A stretch of DNA of 64,000 bases, from assembly GCA_016292015.1 (NCBI GenBank), contig JAEEZY010000001.1:1-64000 (forward strand), given 5' to 3'. This document shows positions 51,273 through 58,359 of this stretch, piece after piece. The stretch is from Bacteroidales bacterium. GTDB taxonomy: Bacteria > Bacteroidota > Bacteroidia > Bacteroidales > P3. The notes under the pieces are model-generated. The model searched no databases. It saw only the letters and a program-made list of their open reading frames with translations, and was not told the DNA's origin. How positions within the stretch are numbered: position 1 is the first letter of the stretch; each line of letters opens with the position of its first letter. A program made the translations under genes and the position numbers.

Positions 51273-51698
51273 ATGACAATCACTTTTTCGACAAATATTG
51301 ATGGCTTCACCCTTCCAGACAAAGAGAGAATAAAGAAATGGTTAACTACCATCGTCCAGGCTCAAGGGAAATATGTCGGAACCATTGGCTACCTATTTTG
51401 CGACGATGAATTTCTGCTTGACGCCAACAGGCGTTACCTTAACCACGACACTTATACTGATATCATCACCTTCGACTATGTAGAGGGCGACCTTATCTCT
51501 GGCGACATAATGATAAGTGTCGATAGGGTAGGAGAGAATGCCGAGAAATTTGGATGTACTTTCGAGGATGAGCTGCATCGAGTCGTAGTTCATGGAGTTC
51601 TGCATCTTTTGGGTCAGGGAGACAAGACAGAACGGGAAGCAGCAGAGATGAGAAAGAAAGAAGAACAGGCACTAATGAGATGGCAAGAAATGGAATAA
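51273..51698 (+). CDS. ybeY: rRNA maturation endoribonuclease YbeY
   Basis: 141 residues. YbeY is a zinc-dependent RNase acting on the 3' end of 16S rRNA and in ribosome quality control. NRRYLNHDTYTDIITFDY and ISVDRVGENAEKFG are family features. The metal motif HGVLHLLGQGDKTE keeps the first two His, but the third His of the canonical HGxLHLxGYDH is replaced (QGD/K). I believe this is a feature of the Bacteroidetes form rather than inactivation. It is 74 bases upstream of mnmG. Confidence 0.93.
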   Translation: MTITFSTNIDGFTLPDKERIKKWLTTIVQAQGKYVGTIGYLFCDDEFLLDANRRYLNHDTYTDIITFDYVEGDLISGDIMISVDRVGENAEKFGCTFEDELHRVVVHGVLHLLGQGDKTEREAAEMRKKEEQALMRWQEME

Positions 51699-51772
51699 TT
51701 AAGCAATCAATCAGATAAGGTATATCATCTAAATCGATACTTAAAACTCAAACCTTAAAATTTCCTTTTCTT

Positions 51773-53659
51773 ATGGTTTGGAATCAATATGACATAGTAG
51801 TAGTAGGCGGCGGACATGCTGGGGCAGAGGCAGCTCATGCTGCAGCCAGAATGGGTGCAAGCACCCTTCTTGTGACGCAAGAGATTGATTCCATCGCGCG
51901 TATGTCATGTAACCCGGCTATGGGCGGTGTGGCTAAAGGGCAGATTGTGAGAGAGATTGATGCCCTCGGAGGGATGTCGGGCATCGTTACCGACCATACG
52001 TCCATACAGTTCCGCATGCTCAACCGTTCCAAAGGTCCAGCTATGTGGAGTCCCCGTGCTCAATGTGACAAAGCACGCTTTTCTGCCGAATGGCGAAACG
52101 TCTTGGAGCATACTCCAAATCTAAGCCTTTGGCAGGATGAGGTGATAGATATCATAGAACAAGGAGGTCGTGTTAGGGGCGTACGTACTCGTATGGGCCT
52201 TGAGATACCAGCCAAAGCGGTGATTCTCACCAACGGTACATTCCTTAATGGCCGAATCTTCATCGGAGAGGTAAGCTTTGAAGGAGGAAGGATAGGAGAG
52301 AGAGCCGCAGTGGGGCTTTCTGATGCTTTACGCTCGAAGGGATTCGAGGTGGCACGGCTAAAGACCGGCACACCGGTTCGCATAGACGGTCGCACCATCG
52401 ACTTCTCCAAGCTCACCGAGCAGCCGGGTGATGATGATCCCCAGGGATTCTCCTTTCTCCCCTCAGAACACCGTTTAAAGACGCAGAAACCATGCTATCT
52501 GGCATATACGAGCGAGAAGACGCATGACATCTTAAGAGCGGGCTTTGACCGTTCGCCTATGTTTCAAGGCATGATTCATGGTCGCGGCCCACGTTACTGT
52601 CCCTCTATCGAAGATAAGATTGTGCGCTTCGCCGACAAGAATCGGCATCAGCTTTTCGTCGAGCCAGAAGGCTTGGATACAGTCTCTTACTACCTTAACG
52701 GCTTCTCTTCGTCGCTCCCGTTGGAAATACAGCTTGAGGCGCTACATTCCATCGAAGGCTTCGCAAATGCCCGTATCTTCAAGCCCGGCTACGCCATCGA
52801 GTACGACTATTTTCCTCCGACACAGCTGCGTTTTACTCTTGAAACCAAGCTTATAGAGAATCTTTACTTTGCAGGACAGATAAATGGCACCACAGGTTAT
52901 GAGGAGGCTGCATGCCAAGGACTTGTAGCCGCTGTCAACGCAGTTGCCAAGCTTAAGGGCAACGATCCGTTCATCCTCACACGTGAGCAAGCCTATATCG
53001 GGGTACTTATCGACGATCTTGTGACCAAGGGGGTCGACGAGCCCTATCGTATGTTCACCTCGCGAGCCGAATACCGAATTCTTTTGCGCCAGGACAATGC
53101 CGACGAGCGGCTTACCCCGCTTTCATACGGAAAGTACCACCTTGCCGACGAGCAACGTATGAAACGTGTGGAAGAGAAACAAAAGAATGCATCACGGTTG
53201 AAAGAACGACTTTCAGCATTGTCGGTTGCGCCGTCAGAAGTAAACGAGACACTTGTGATATGTGGTTCTGCCGAGCTGCAGCAGCGTAGTAAACTAGAGA
53301 GTCTGTTGTTGCGGCCAGAGATAGATATAAAGACATTGCAAGGCTGCTCGCCCGAACTCTCGCAGGCAATAGAATCAATACAGGACGATATGCGGCAAGA
53401 GGTGGTGGAGTCGGTTGAGATAGCCACAAAGTATCAGCGATATATAGAGAAAGAACAGGAGGTGGCAGAGCGAGTGGTGAAGTTCGAGAACGTGATGCTC
53501 CCGCCAGACATTGACTATCATTCCATCCATGCCATCTCATACGAAGCCAGAGAGAAGCTCTCCGCCCTTCGCCCCAAGACCTTAGGCCAGGCATCAAGAA
53601 TCAGTGGAGTTTCCCCGGCAGATGTCTCTGTTCTTTTGGCCTATTCGCTTCCGTCGTGA
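51773..53659 (+). CDS. mnmG: tRNA uridine 34 carboxymethylaminomethyl synthesis enzyme
   Basis: 628 residues. The FAD-binding N-terminus is VVVGGGHAGAEAAHAAARMG; the two signature segments are RSKGPAMWSPRAQCDKARF in part and the GTFLNGRIFIGE region. The C-terminal helical tail (ALRPKTLGQASRISGVSPAD) binds MnmE. The complex adds a carboxymethylaminomethyl group to wobble U34 of several tRNAs. In many bacteria this gene lies near the chromosome origin, which fits the parS sites in this window. A degenerate parS-like palindrome follows at 53663. Confidence 0.97.
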   Translation: MVWNQYDIVVVGGGHAGAEAAHAAARMGASTLLVTQEIDSIARMSCNPAMGGVAKGQIVREIDALGGMSGIVTDHTSIQFRMLNRSKGPAMWSPRAQCDKARFSAEWRNVLEHTPNLSLWQDEVIDIIEQGGRVRGVRTRMGLEIPAKAVILTNGTFLNGRIFIGEVSFEGGRIGERAAVGLSDALRSKGFEVARLKTGTPVRIDGRTIDFSKLTEQPGDDDPQGFSFLPSEHRLKTQKPCYLAYTSEKTHDILRAGFDRSPMFQGMIHGRGPRYCPSIEDKIVRFADKNRHQLFVEPEGLDTVSYYLNGFSSSLPLEIQLEALHSIEGFANARIFKPGYAIEYDYFPPTQLRFTLETKLIENLYFAGQINGTTGYEEAACQGLVAAVNAVAKLKGNDPFILTREQAYIGVLIDDLVTKGVDEPYRMFTSRAEYRILLRQDNADERLTPLSYGKYHLADEQRMKRVEEKQKNASRLKERLSALSVAPSEVNETLVICGSAELQQRSKLESLLLRPEIDIKTLQGCSPELSQAIESIQDDMRQEVVESVEIATKYQRYIEKEQEVAERVVKFENVMLPPDIDYHSIHAISYEAREKLSALRPKTLGQASRISGVSPADVSVLLAYSLPS

Positions 53660-53662
53660 AAA

Positions 53663-53678
53663 TGTTTCATGAGAAACA
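53663..53678. other. degenerate parS-like palindrome
   Basis: TGTTTCATGAGAAACA differs from the parS consensus at positions 8 and 10 and lies directly after the mnmG stop codon. It may be a weak ParB site or a relic. Confidence 0.45.
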
Positions 53679-53786
53679 TTTGCCATAACTGCCTGATAAA
53701 TTGTGAGCTAGTAAATGTTTTGTGCCAATACAATAAAAAATAGACGATAACGTTATCCATAATTATTAATTAAAACAAATACAATC

Positions 53787-53945
53787 ATGGAAAAGTATGT
53801 TTGCGAAGTCTGCGGTTATGTTTATGACCCAGCGGTTGGAGATCCTGACAACGGGATAGCTCCTGGTACCAAGTTCGAGGATTTGCCGGCTGATTGGGTG
53901 TGTCCACTTTGCTCGGTTGACAAGACCAACTTCAAGAAACAGTGA
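53787..53945 (+). CDS. rubredoxin
   Basis: 52 residues. Two CxxC motifs (C6/C9 in [11 protein letters not shown] and C39/C42 in VCPLCSVDK) bind a single iron. The spacing, the aromatic core (Y4, Y11, F30, W37) and [15 protein letters not shown] are diagnostic. It is a one-electron carrier in the cytoplasm, typically feeding peroxide- or superoxide-reducing enzymes in anaerobes. The ferritin gene follows 64 bases downstream, so the two may form an iron and oxidative-stress unit. Confidence 0.96.
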   Translation: MEKYVCEVCGYVYDPAVGDPDNGIAPGTKFEDLPADWVCPLCSVDKTNFKKQ

Positions 53946-54009
53946 AGTGATTGGCAAAATAATCATATAAGGTAGTTAAATAATCAAATAACATTTAATT
54001 TAAAACATT

Positions 54010-54525
54010 ATGCTTAACAAGAAAGTTTCCGACCTGCTCAACGAGCAGATCAACAAGGAGCTCTATTCGGGCTATCTTTATCTGGACATGAACAATTATT
54101 TCGACAAGCGCGGCTTGAACGGTTTCGCCAATTGGTATATGATCCAGGCAATGGAAGAGCGCGACCACGCCATGCTTATCTATAAGTACATGCAGAACAA
54201 CGACTGCCCCATCGTGCTGGGAGCCATCGCCAAACCCGACAAGAAGTACAAGAAAGACATGGACGTGCTGAAAGCAGGTTTGGAACACGAGGAGTATGTA
54301 ACTGCCTCAATCCATACTATTTACGATGCCGCATACAAGGTGAAGGATTTCCGCACCATGCAGTTCCTCGACTGGTTTGTGAAAGAGCAGGGTGAAGAGG
54401 AAACCAACGCCCGCGACATGATCACCAAGATGGAACTCTTCGGAAGCGACCCCAAGAGCCTCTATATGCTCAACCAGGAACTTGCCGCCCGCACCTACAA
54501 CGCTCCAAGCCTTGTGCTTGATTAA
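54010..54525 (+). CDS. ftnA: non-haem ferritin
   Basis: 171 residues. The diiron ferroxidase ligands E17, E50 and H53 are in place (NKELYSGYLYLDMN; MEERDHAMLIY), and later acidic residues (HEEYVTASIHTIYD; KEQGEEETNARDM) complete the site. It forms a 24-mer shell that oxidises and stores iron in the cytoplasm. It is preceded by rubredoxin and followed by a strong terminator at 54551-54590. Confidence 0.96.
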   Translation: MLNKKVSDLLNEQINKELYSGYLYLDMNNYFDKRGLNGFANWYMIQAMEERDHAMLIYKYMQNNDCPIVLGAIAKPDKKYKKDMDVLKAGLEHEEYVTASIHTIYDAAYKVKDFRTMQFLDWFVKEQGEEETNARDMITKMELFGSDPKSLYMLNQELAARTYNAPSLVLD

Positions 54526-54550
54526 TAACAAATTATATTATTGATTGACA

Positions 54551-54590
54551 ATGGGTTATCTGTTACACGACAGATAACCCATCTTTTTTT
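54551..54590 (+). terminator. terminator of the rubredoxin-ferritin unit
   Basis: A 13-bp perfect stem (54551-54563 with 54570-54582, 6-nt loop) is followed by CTTTTTTT. Confidence 0.92.
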
Positions 54591-54656
54591 GAAACGATAT
54601 ATACGATATAGGAGTTGACCCAAATGTTTAATCAAGAAAGAGAATTTCATCCCTGA

Positions 54657-54843
54657 TTTGTCTTACATTCATCCCACTTTCCTTCAATTGAGCTCTTACT
54701 GTTCTCTTACTTTTGTCTTACATGTCTCTTACATTTCTCTTAGCCAGTTCTTACGTTGGTCCTAGCCATGTAGTACCTAGTACTAGGCTAGTGCTAGACT
54801 AACGCTAGGCTAGTGCTTACTTTTGTCTTACTTGTTATTAGGT
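54657..54843. repeat. 11-bp phased degenerate array, locus E (17 units)
   Basis: This 187-bp stretch divides into 17 units of 11 bp. Examples in order: tttgtcttaca, ..., gagctcttact, gttctcttact, tttgtcttaca, tgtctcttaca, tttctcttagc, cagttcttacg, ttggtcctagc, catgtagtacc, tagtactaggc, tagtgctagac, taacgctaggc, tagtgcttact, tttgtcttact. A CTTAC or CTAG core recurs nearly every unit at the same phase, sometimes offset by one base. It is the longest array in the window, between a terminator and an unrelated lipoprotein gene. Confidence 0.8.
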
Positions 54844-54844
54844 A

Positions 54845-54900
54845 TAAAAGGTTCACTGCGCTTGAAAGGCTGAAAAGTTTCGCTGCGCTTGAAAGATAAA
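54845..54900. repeat. two copies of the AAGCGAAGCGA motif, reverse orientation
   Basis: GGTTCACTGCGCTTGAAAGG and AGTTTCGCTGCGCTTGAAAG are reverse-strand copies of the motif seen at 41480 and 58233, arranged in tandem directly after array E. A third, eroded copy may lie near 54931-54945. The rest of the spacer up to 55127 is A/T-rich with no gene. Confidence 0.6.
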
Positions 54901-55127
54901 AAGTTTAATAGTTCAATAGTTAAAGGGGGTCGTGTTGCTTGAAAGGTGAGGGGTTAATGGGTAACATTTATATCATTGTCTATTTTTTTTTGTTAAAATT
55001 TCACTTCTTTTTGGCGGTTTTTGACGGTTATTGCAACAGATATATATGAATGGGGATACTATTGCTTGAATGCTTGAATATGTTAATGTGTAAAGGTATG
55101 AATTAAAATTCAAATAATCAATATAAT

Positions 55128-55511
55128 ATGAAAAAGTCTTTGTTTTATCTTGCAGCTGTAGTGCTGCTGATGGCAGGCGTGGCGTCATGCGACCCCGAGG
55201 AGGATATTATCGACAACCCTCGTGACACAATACAGACGACGAGCCAGACGGAATCCTATACAGGTGTCCTCCGTCAGACATCCAACCCTGCCGAGACGGA
55301 ACCCGTAGTGCCAGGATTGGTATGGGCGCTGGATGTGGATAGCAACGTGTATAGACTTGAATACGAGGGGCATCTCATCTGGGCCGAAGATTCAATACTG
55401 GGTGTAACCCATTCGGTGGGCGACACGGTCACCTATAACGGGACACTGCAGACGCGAAGGGACGTGAACGACAGCAGTTACACGGTGTTGGCCATCGTTC
55501 AGGGAGAATAG
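55128..55511 (+). CDS. small lipoprotein, unknown function
   Basis: 127 residues. The lipobox GVASC places the lipidated Cys at 21, followed by acidic residues (DPEEDIIDNP), which in Bacteroidetes often mark surface export of lipoproteins. The mature part has a beta-rich stretch with TESYTGVLRQTSNPAETEP and SVGDTVTYNGTLQTRRDV. It precedes an ECF sigma gene by 18 bases and so may be the first gene of a regulated envelope module. Confidence 0.75.
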   Translation: MKKSLFYLAAVVLLMAGVASCDPEEDIIDNPRDTIQTTSQTESYTGVLRQTSNPAETEPVVPGLVWALDVDSNVYRLEYEGHLIWAEDSILGVTHSVGDTVTYNGTLQTRRDVNDSSYTVLAIVQGE

Positions 55512-55529
55512 GTATTCTGACAGTATTGT

Positions 55530-56051
55530 ATGCAGAACGACGAGAGAAAGCAACATGAGGAGTTTGCGGAGTTGATGAGGCTTCACGAGCCTCTCATCCT
55601 CCATGTGTGCTGCACACACACTCGTTACCGCAAGGGCAAGGTTGACGGCCGTACGACGGAAGACCTCTATAGCGAGATAGTGGGCGAGTTGTGGAAGTCG
55701 TGGCCTTCTCTGCAGTTGGCTGAGAACAAGGCTGGTTGGATTCACCGTGTGGCTATAAATGTGGCTGCGGGGCAGTATCGCAAAGAGCGCCACATGCCGT
55801 CGCATGTGAGGATTGACCGCAACCTCGACACGACGCCCGAGCCCGAGGATGAAAGCCTTATAACGTTGCTCTATGGACTCATCGACAAGCTGGACGATAT
55901 GGACAGAGAGCTGATATTCTGCTACCTCGACAAGATTCCGCAAGCGGTTATAGGTGAGATTATGGGCATCAGCGAGGATGCGGTGAACAAGCGCATTAGG
56001 CGCATCAAAGACAAACTGAAAGAGTTGAACGATAAAGAGAGATCCAGTTGA
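55530..56051 (+). CDS. ECF-type sigma factor
   Basis: 173 residues. Region 2 is recognisable in LMRLHEPLILHVCCTHTRYR in part and TTEDLYSEIVGELWKSWPSL; region 4 (LDDMDRELIFCYLDKIPQAVIGEIMGIS in part; SEDAVNKRIRRIKDKLKELN) is the helix-turn-helix. Cys-Cys in the first helix is unusual. It shares an operon with a lipoprotein upstream and two membrane proteins downstream, one of which could be its anti-sigma factor. Confidence 0.85.
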   Translation: MQNDERKQHEEFAELMRLHEPLILHVCCTHTRYRKGKVDGRTTEDLYSEIVGELWKSWPSLQLAENKAGWIHRVAINVAAGQYRKERHMPSHVRIDRNLDTTPEPEDESLITLLYGLIDKLDDMDRELIFCYLDKIPQAVIGEIMGISEDAVNKRIRRIKDKLKELNDKERSS

Positions 56052-56099
56052 ATTAGTGGCCAGTGGTCAGTAGTCAGTGGTTAGTTTGAAAAATATAAA

Positions 56100-56648
56100 A
56101 TGAAAATCAAGACAATGGACAAAGAAAGAAATACGAGGCCTACGGTTGACGAGATGTTCGCTGCCTACGAGCGTCAACAAGAGGCCGTGGAAGAGCTGGC
56201 GGCACGAATAGAGAGCCGTGGAGGGCTGCGTTTGCGTCGTTATACGCGGCGTCAGCGGCGTATGGTGACTAACATAGTGCTTTCGGTGGTGAGCCTTGCC
56301 GCCTTCGGCGGCTGCCTCGTAGGCCTTGCCGCCTTTGGCGGCGACGGCATCGACCGTATGTCGTTTGTGCTGGCCGCCGTGGTGTCGGCTGTCTGTTTTG
56401 TGGCTTGCACGGTGCTGGCGGTGCGCAACCGGCGCATACGGCCGCTGCCGATGGCAGAGGTGTATAGGCGCGTCGAGCGGCAGGAGGCGTTGGATATGGT
56501 AATTCACCGTCTGAGCGTCACAGGCGTGGCCATGGCGCTCTTTCTGCTGGTGATGCCGGTTTATGCAAGCCGGTCTTACTATGGTCAGCACGACCGCACA
56601 TCCGAGGTGGAGAAAATAGATTGTATGTTTAAAACCAGAATGATATGA
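56100..56648 (+). CDS. membrane protein, possible anti-sigma partner
   Basis: 182 residues; Met6 is an alternative start. An N-terminal helical cytoplasmic domain of about 55 residues (TVDEMFAAYERQQEAVEELA) precedes two hydrophobic segments (about 58-78 and 88-108), then a cytoplasmic loop and a third hydrophobic segment (about 140-158). The position after an ECF sigma gene suggests regulatory partnership. The DNA for LAAFGG occurs twice (around 56288 and 56318) as near-identical 20-bp stretches, an internal duplication. It overlaps the next gene by 4 bases. Confidence 0.65.
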   Translation: MKIKTMDKERNTRPTVDEMFAAYERQQEAVEELAARIESRGGLRLRRYTRRQRRMVTNIVLSVVSLAAFGGCLVGLAAFGGDGIDRMSFVLAAVVSAVCFVACTVLAVRNRRIRPLPMAEVYRRVERQEALDMVIHRLSVTGVAMALFLLVMPVYASRSYYGQHDRTSEVEKIDCMFKTRMI

Positions 56649-57175
56649 AAAAGTATTGGAACATCATTTCGATTGTTGTATGCCTGCTGCTTTTGGCTGC
56701 GGCTGTGCTGATGCGTGTCTGTCCGCGCAAGCCTTCGCCCGAAGGCTTGGGCAGGATATACCTTCTCTATGCCGATAGCAAGCATATCGATGCGTCGCTT
56801 ATCAAAGGCTACCGCATCAACGACACGCTGAAGATGGACGTGGTGATACTGGAGGGCATCGACACGACAGGATGGGCACAGCTGAAGAAAGAGTTTGACA
56901 TCAAGACACACAAAGAACAAGAGTGCCCTGAAGAGTTCACATACGAGAAGTGGATAGCACATGACACCATGCCGGGATGCACTACTTTCCTTATCAATAG
57001 AAACGACACCACATTGAGCCATCCACGAAAAAAAACTTCGCCCGACGACTTTTCCGTCTTTTGGCAACATGGTACCAATAAGATATTTATCTTCGACACC
57101 AAGAGCCGCAACGAGCAGACAGCGGTGTTACATAAAACATTCGACGAAGTGTTTAAAGATTGCCCGAAGGACTAA
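56645..57175 (+). CDS. uncharacterised single-pass membrane protein
   Basis: 176 residues. One N-terminal hydrophobic segment (about 7-25, ISIVVCLLLLAAAVLM) is followed by an extracytoplasmic domain with no recognised family (GRIYLLYADSKHIDASLIKG in part, TLKMDVVILEGIDTTGWAQL in part, NKIFIFDTKSRNEQTAVLHK). It is coupled by an ATGA overlap to the preceding membrane gene and ends the second ECF module. The phased array F begins just after its stop. Confidence 0.65.
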   Translation: MKKYWNIISIVVCLLLLAAAVLMRVCPRKPSPEGLGRIYLLYADSKHIDASLIKGYRINDTLKMDVVILEGIDTTGWAQLKKEFDIKTHKEQECPEEFTYEKWIAHDTMPGCTTFLINRNDTTLSHPRKKTSPDDFSVFWQHGTNKIFIFDTKSRNEQTAVLHKTFDEVFKDCPKD

Positions 57176-57182
57176 CTATGTC

Positions 57183-57270
57183 GGTTCGATGTTAGCACGG
57201 TTCAAACACGGCCCATACACGGCGCTACCAAGCAGGTATGCAAAAGATGAGTAAAACCTATAGAACATAT
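57183..57270. repeat. 11-bp phased degenerate array, locus F
   Basis: The core CACGG starts at 57196, 57207 and 57218, exactly 11 bp apart, and units agcacggttca, aacacggccca, tacacggcgct, accaagcaggt and atgcaaaagat continue in register. It is shorter and weaker than the others but lies, like them, in a gap beside the end of an operon. The remaining spacer up to 57425 shows no gene. Confidence 0.5.
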
Positions 57271-57425
57271 ATCACTGTTTAACAGCCTCTTGCAAAACCG
57301 CAAAAACAAACCCTAACCAAGCCTCAAAGTCTTAAAAAGTGTTAAAAACAGATAAAGCATACGGTTTTGGTCATTCTGTGTAACAAACTATATAAACGAT
57401 TATTAACCACAAAAAACAGTTTGTT

Positions 57426-58163
57426 ATGAAAAAAATCATTTTTTGTTTCGCGACAATCGCGTTTATGGGATTAATGTTCGCCTCGTGCGAGCGTGAAGAC
57501 AACGAATCCACCACACCGGGCGGCGGCAACAACAACACCTCGCAAGACACACCCTCCGACCCTGTCGAATGGGTGGATCTCGGCCTGCCCAGCGGCCTGC
57601 TGTGGCGCAGCTGCAATCTGGGCGCCACCACTCCCGAAGAATTCGGTGATTACTACGCTTGGGGAGAAACGCAGACTAAAAGCATCTATAATTGGGACAA
57701 CTACATCTATGGCGACCATGACGGCGACAACGAAACATGGACTATGTACAAGTACAACACAAACGAAACTTACGGTGCTGTGGATAACCTTAGAGTACTT
57801 GAACCAGCCGATGACGCCGCAACCGTCGTATTAGGCGCCGGAGCCCGTATTCCGACCCAGCAGGAATGGCAGGAACTCATCAGCAACACCTCTGGTGAAT
57901 GGACCGAGCAGAACGGCGTGAACGGATGGAAATTTACGGCAGAGAACGGTAACAGCCTTTTTTTACCTGCCGCCGGACGTTGGATGAACGAAACACTCTA
58001 CGAACCTAACCATACAGGTTCCTACTGGTCATCATCGCTCATCACTGACTACACTTACTTTGCGCGCTACTATTCCTTCCAGTCAATCGACTCGCGGATA
58101 TACTTTTTCAGTCGATTCATTGGCTGCTCCATCCGTCCCGTCAAGGCTGGCAATAACAAATAA
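57426..58163 (+). CDS. FISUMP-domain lipoprotein
   Basis: 245 residues. The lipobox MFASC has the lipidated Cys at 21. A Gly/Asn/Thr linker (STTPGGGNNNTSQDTPSD) leads to a domain (about 48-240) of the Fibrobacter succinogenes major paralogous type, from EWVDLGLPSGLLWRSCNLGA in part to GSYWSSS and CSIRPVKA. The fold is related to sulfatase-modifying factor and C-type lectins, so a binding role is likely. Three related genes (this one, 60242, 63750) sit within 7 kb, and a cousin domain appears at 684-4340. Confidence 0.85.
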   Translation: MKKIIFCFATIAFMGLMFASCEREDNESTTPGGGNNNTSQDTPSDPVEWVDLGLPSGLLWRSCNLGATTPEEFGDYYAWGETQTKSIYNWDNYIYGDHDGDNETWTMYKYNTNETYGAVDNLRVLEPADDAATVVLGAGARIPTQQEWQELISNTSGEWTEQNGVNGWKFTAENGNSLFLPAAGRWMNETLYEPNHTGSYWSSSLITDYTYFARYYSFQSIDSRIYFFSRFIGCSIRPVKAGNNK

Positions 58164-58232
58164 CCCCCTCCAGCCCAACGAACCTCTTTAACTTTTTAAC
58201 TCTCTAACTCTTTAACTCTCAAACTTTCCAAC

Positions 58233-58293
58233 CTTTCCAGCAAAGCGAACCCTTTAAACCTTTTAAACCCTTCGAGCGAAGCGAACCCTTTAA
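58233..58293. repeat. two copies of the AAGCGAAGCGA motif in a low-complexity spacer
   Basis: CCTTTCCAGCAAAGCGAACC (58233-58252) and CCTTCGAGCGAAGCGAACC (58268-58286), each followed by CTTTAAA, lie in a CT-rich stretch full of TTTAACTCT repeats (58180-58335) ahead of the BspA/T9SS gene. Confidence 0.6.
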
Positions 58294-58359
58294 ACTCTAT
58301 AACTCTCCAACTCTTTAACTTTATAACTCTAATAGTATTAATCACCAAATAAATCAATT

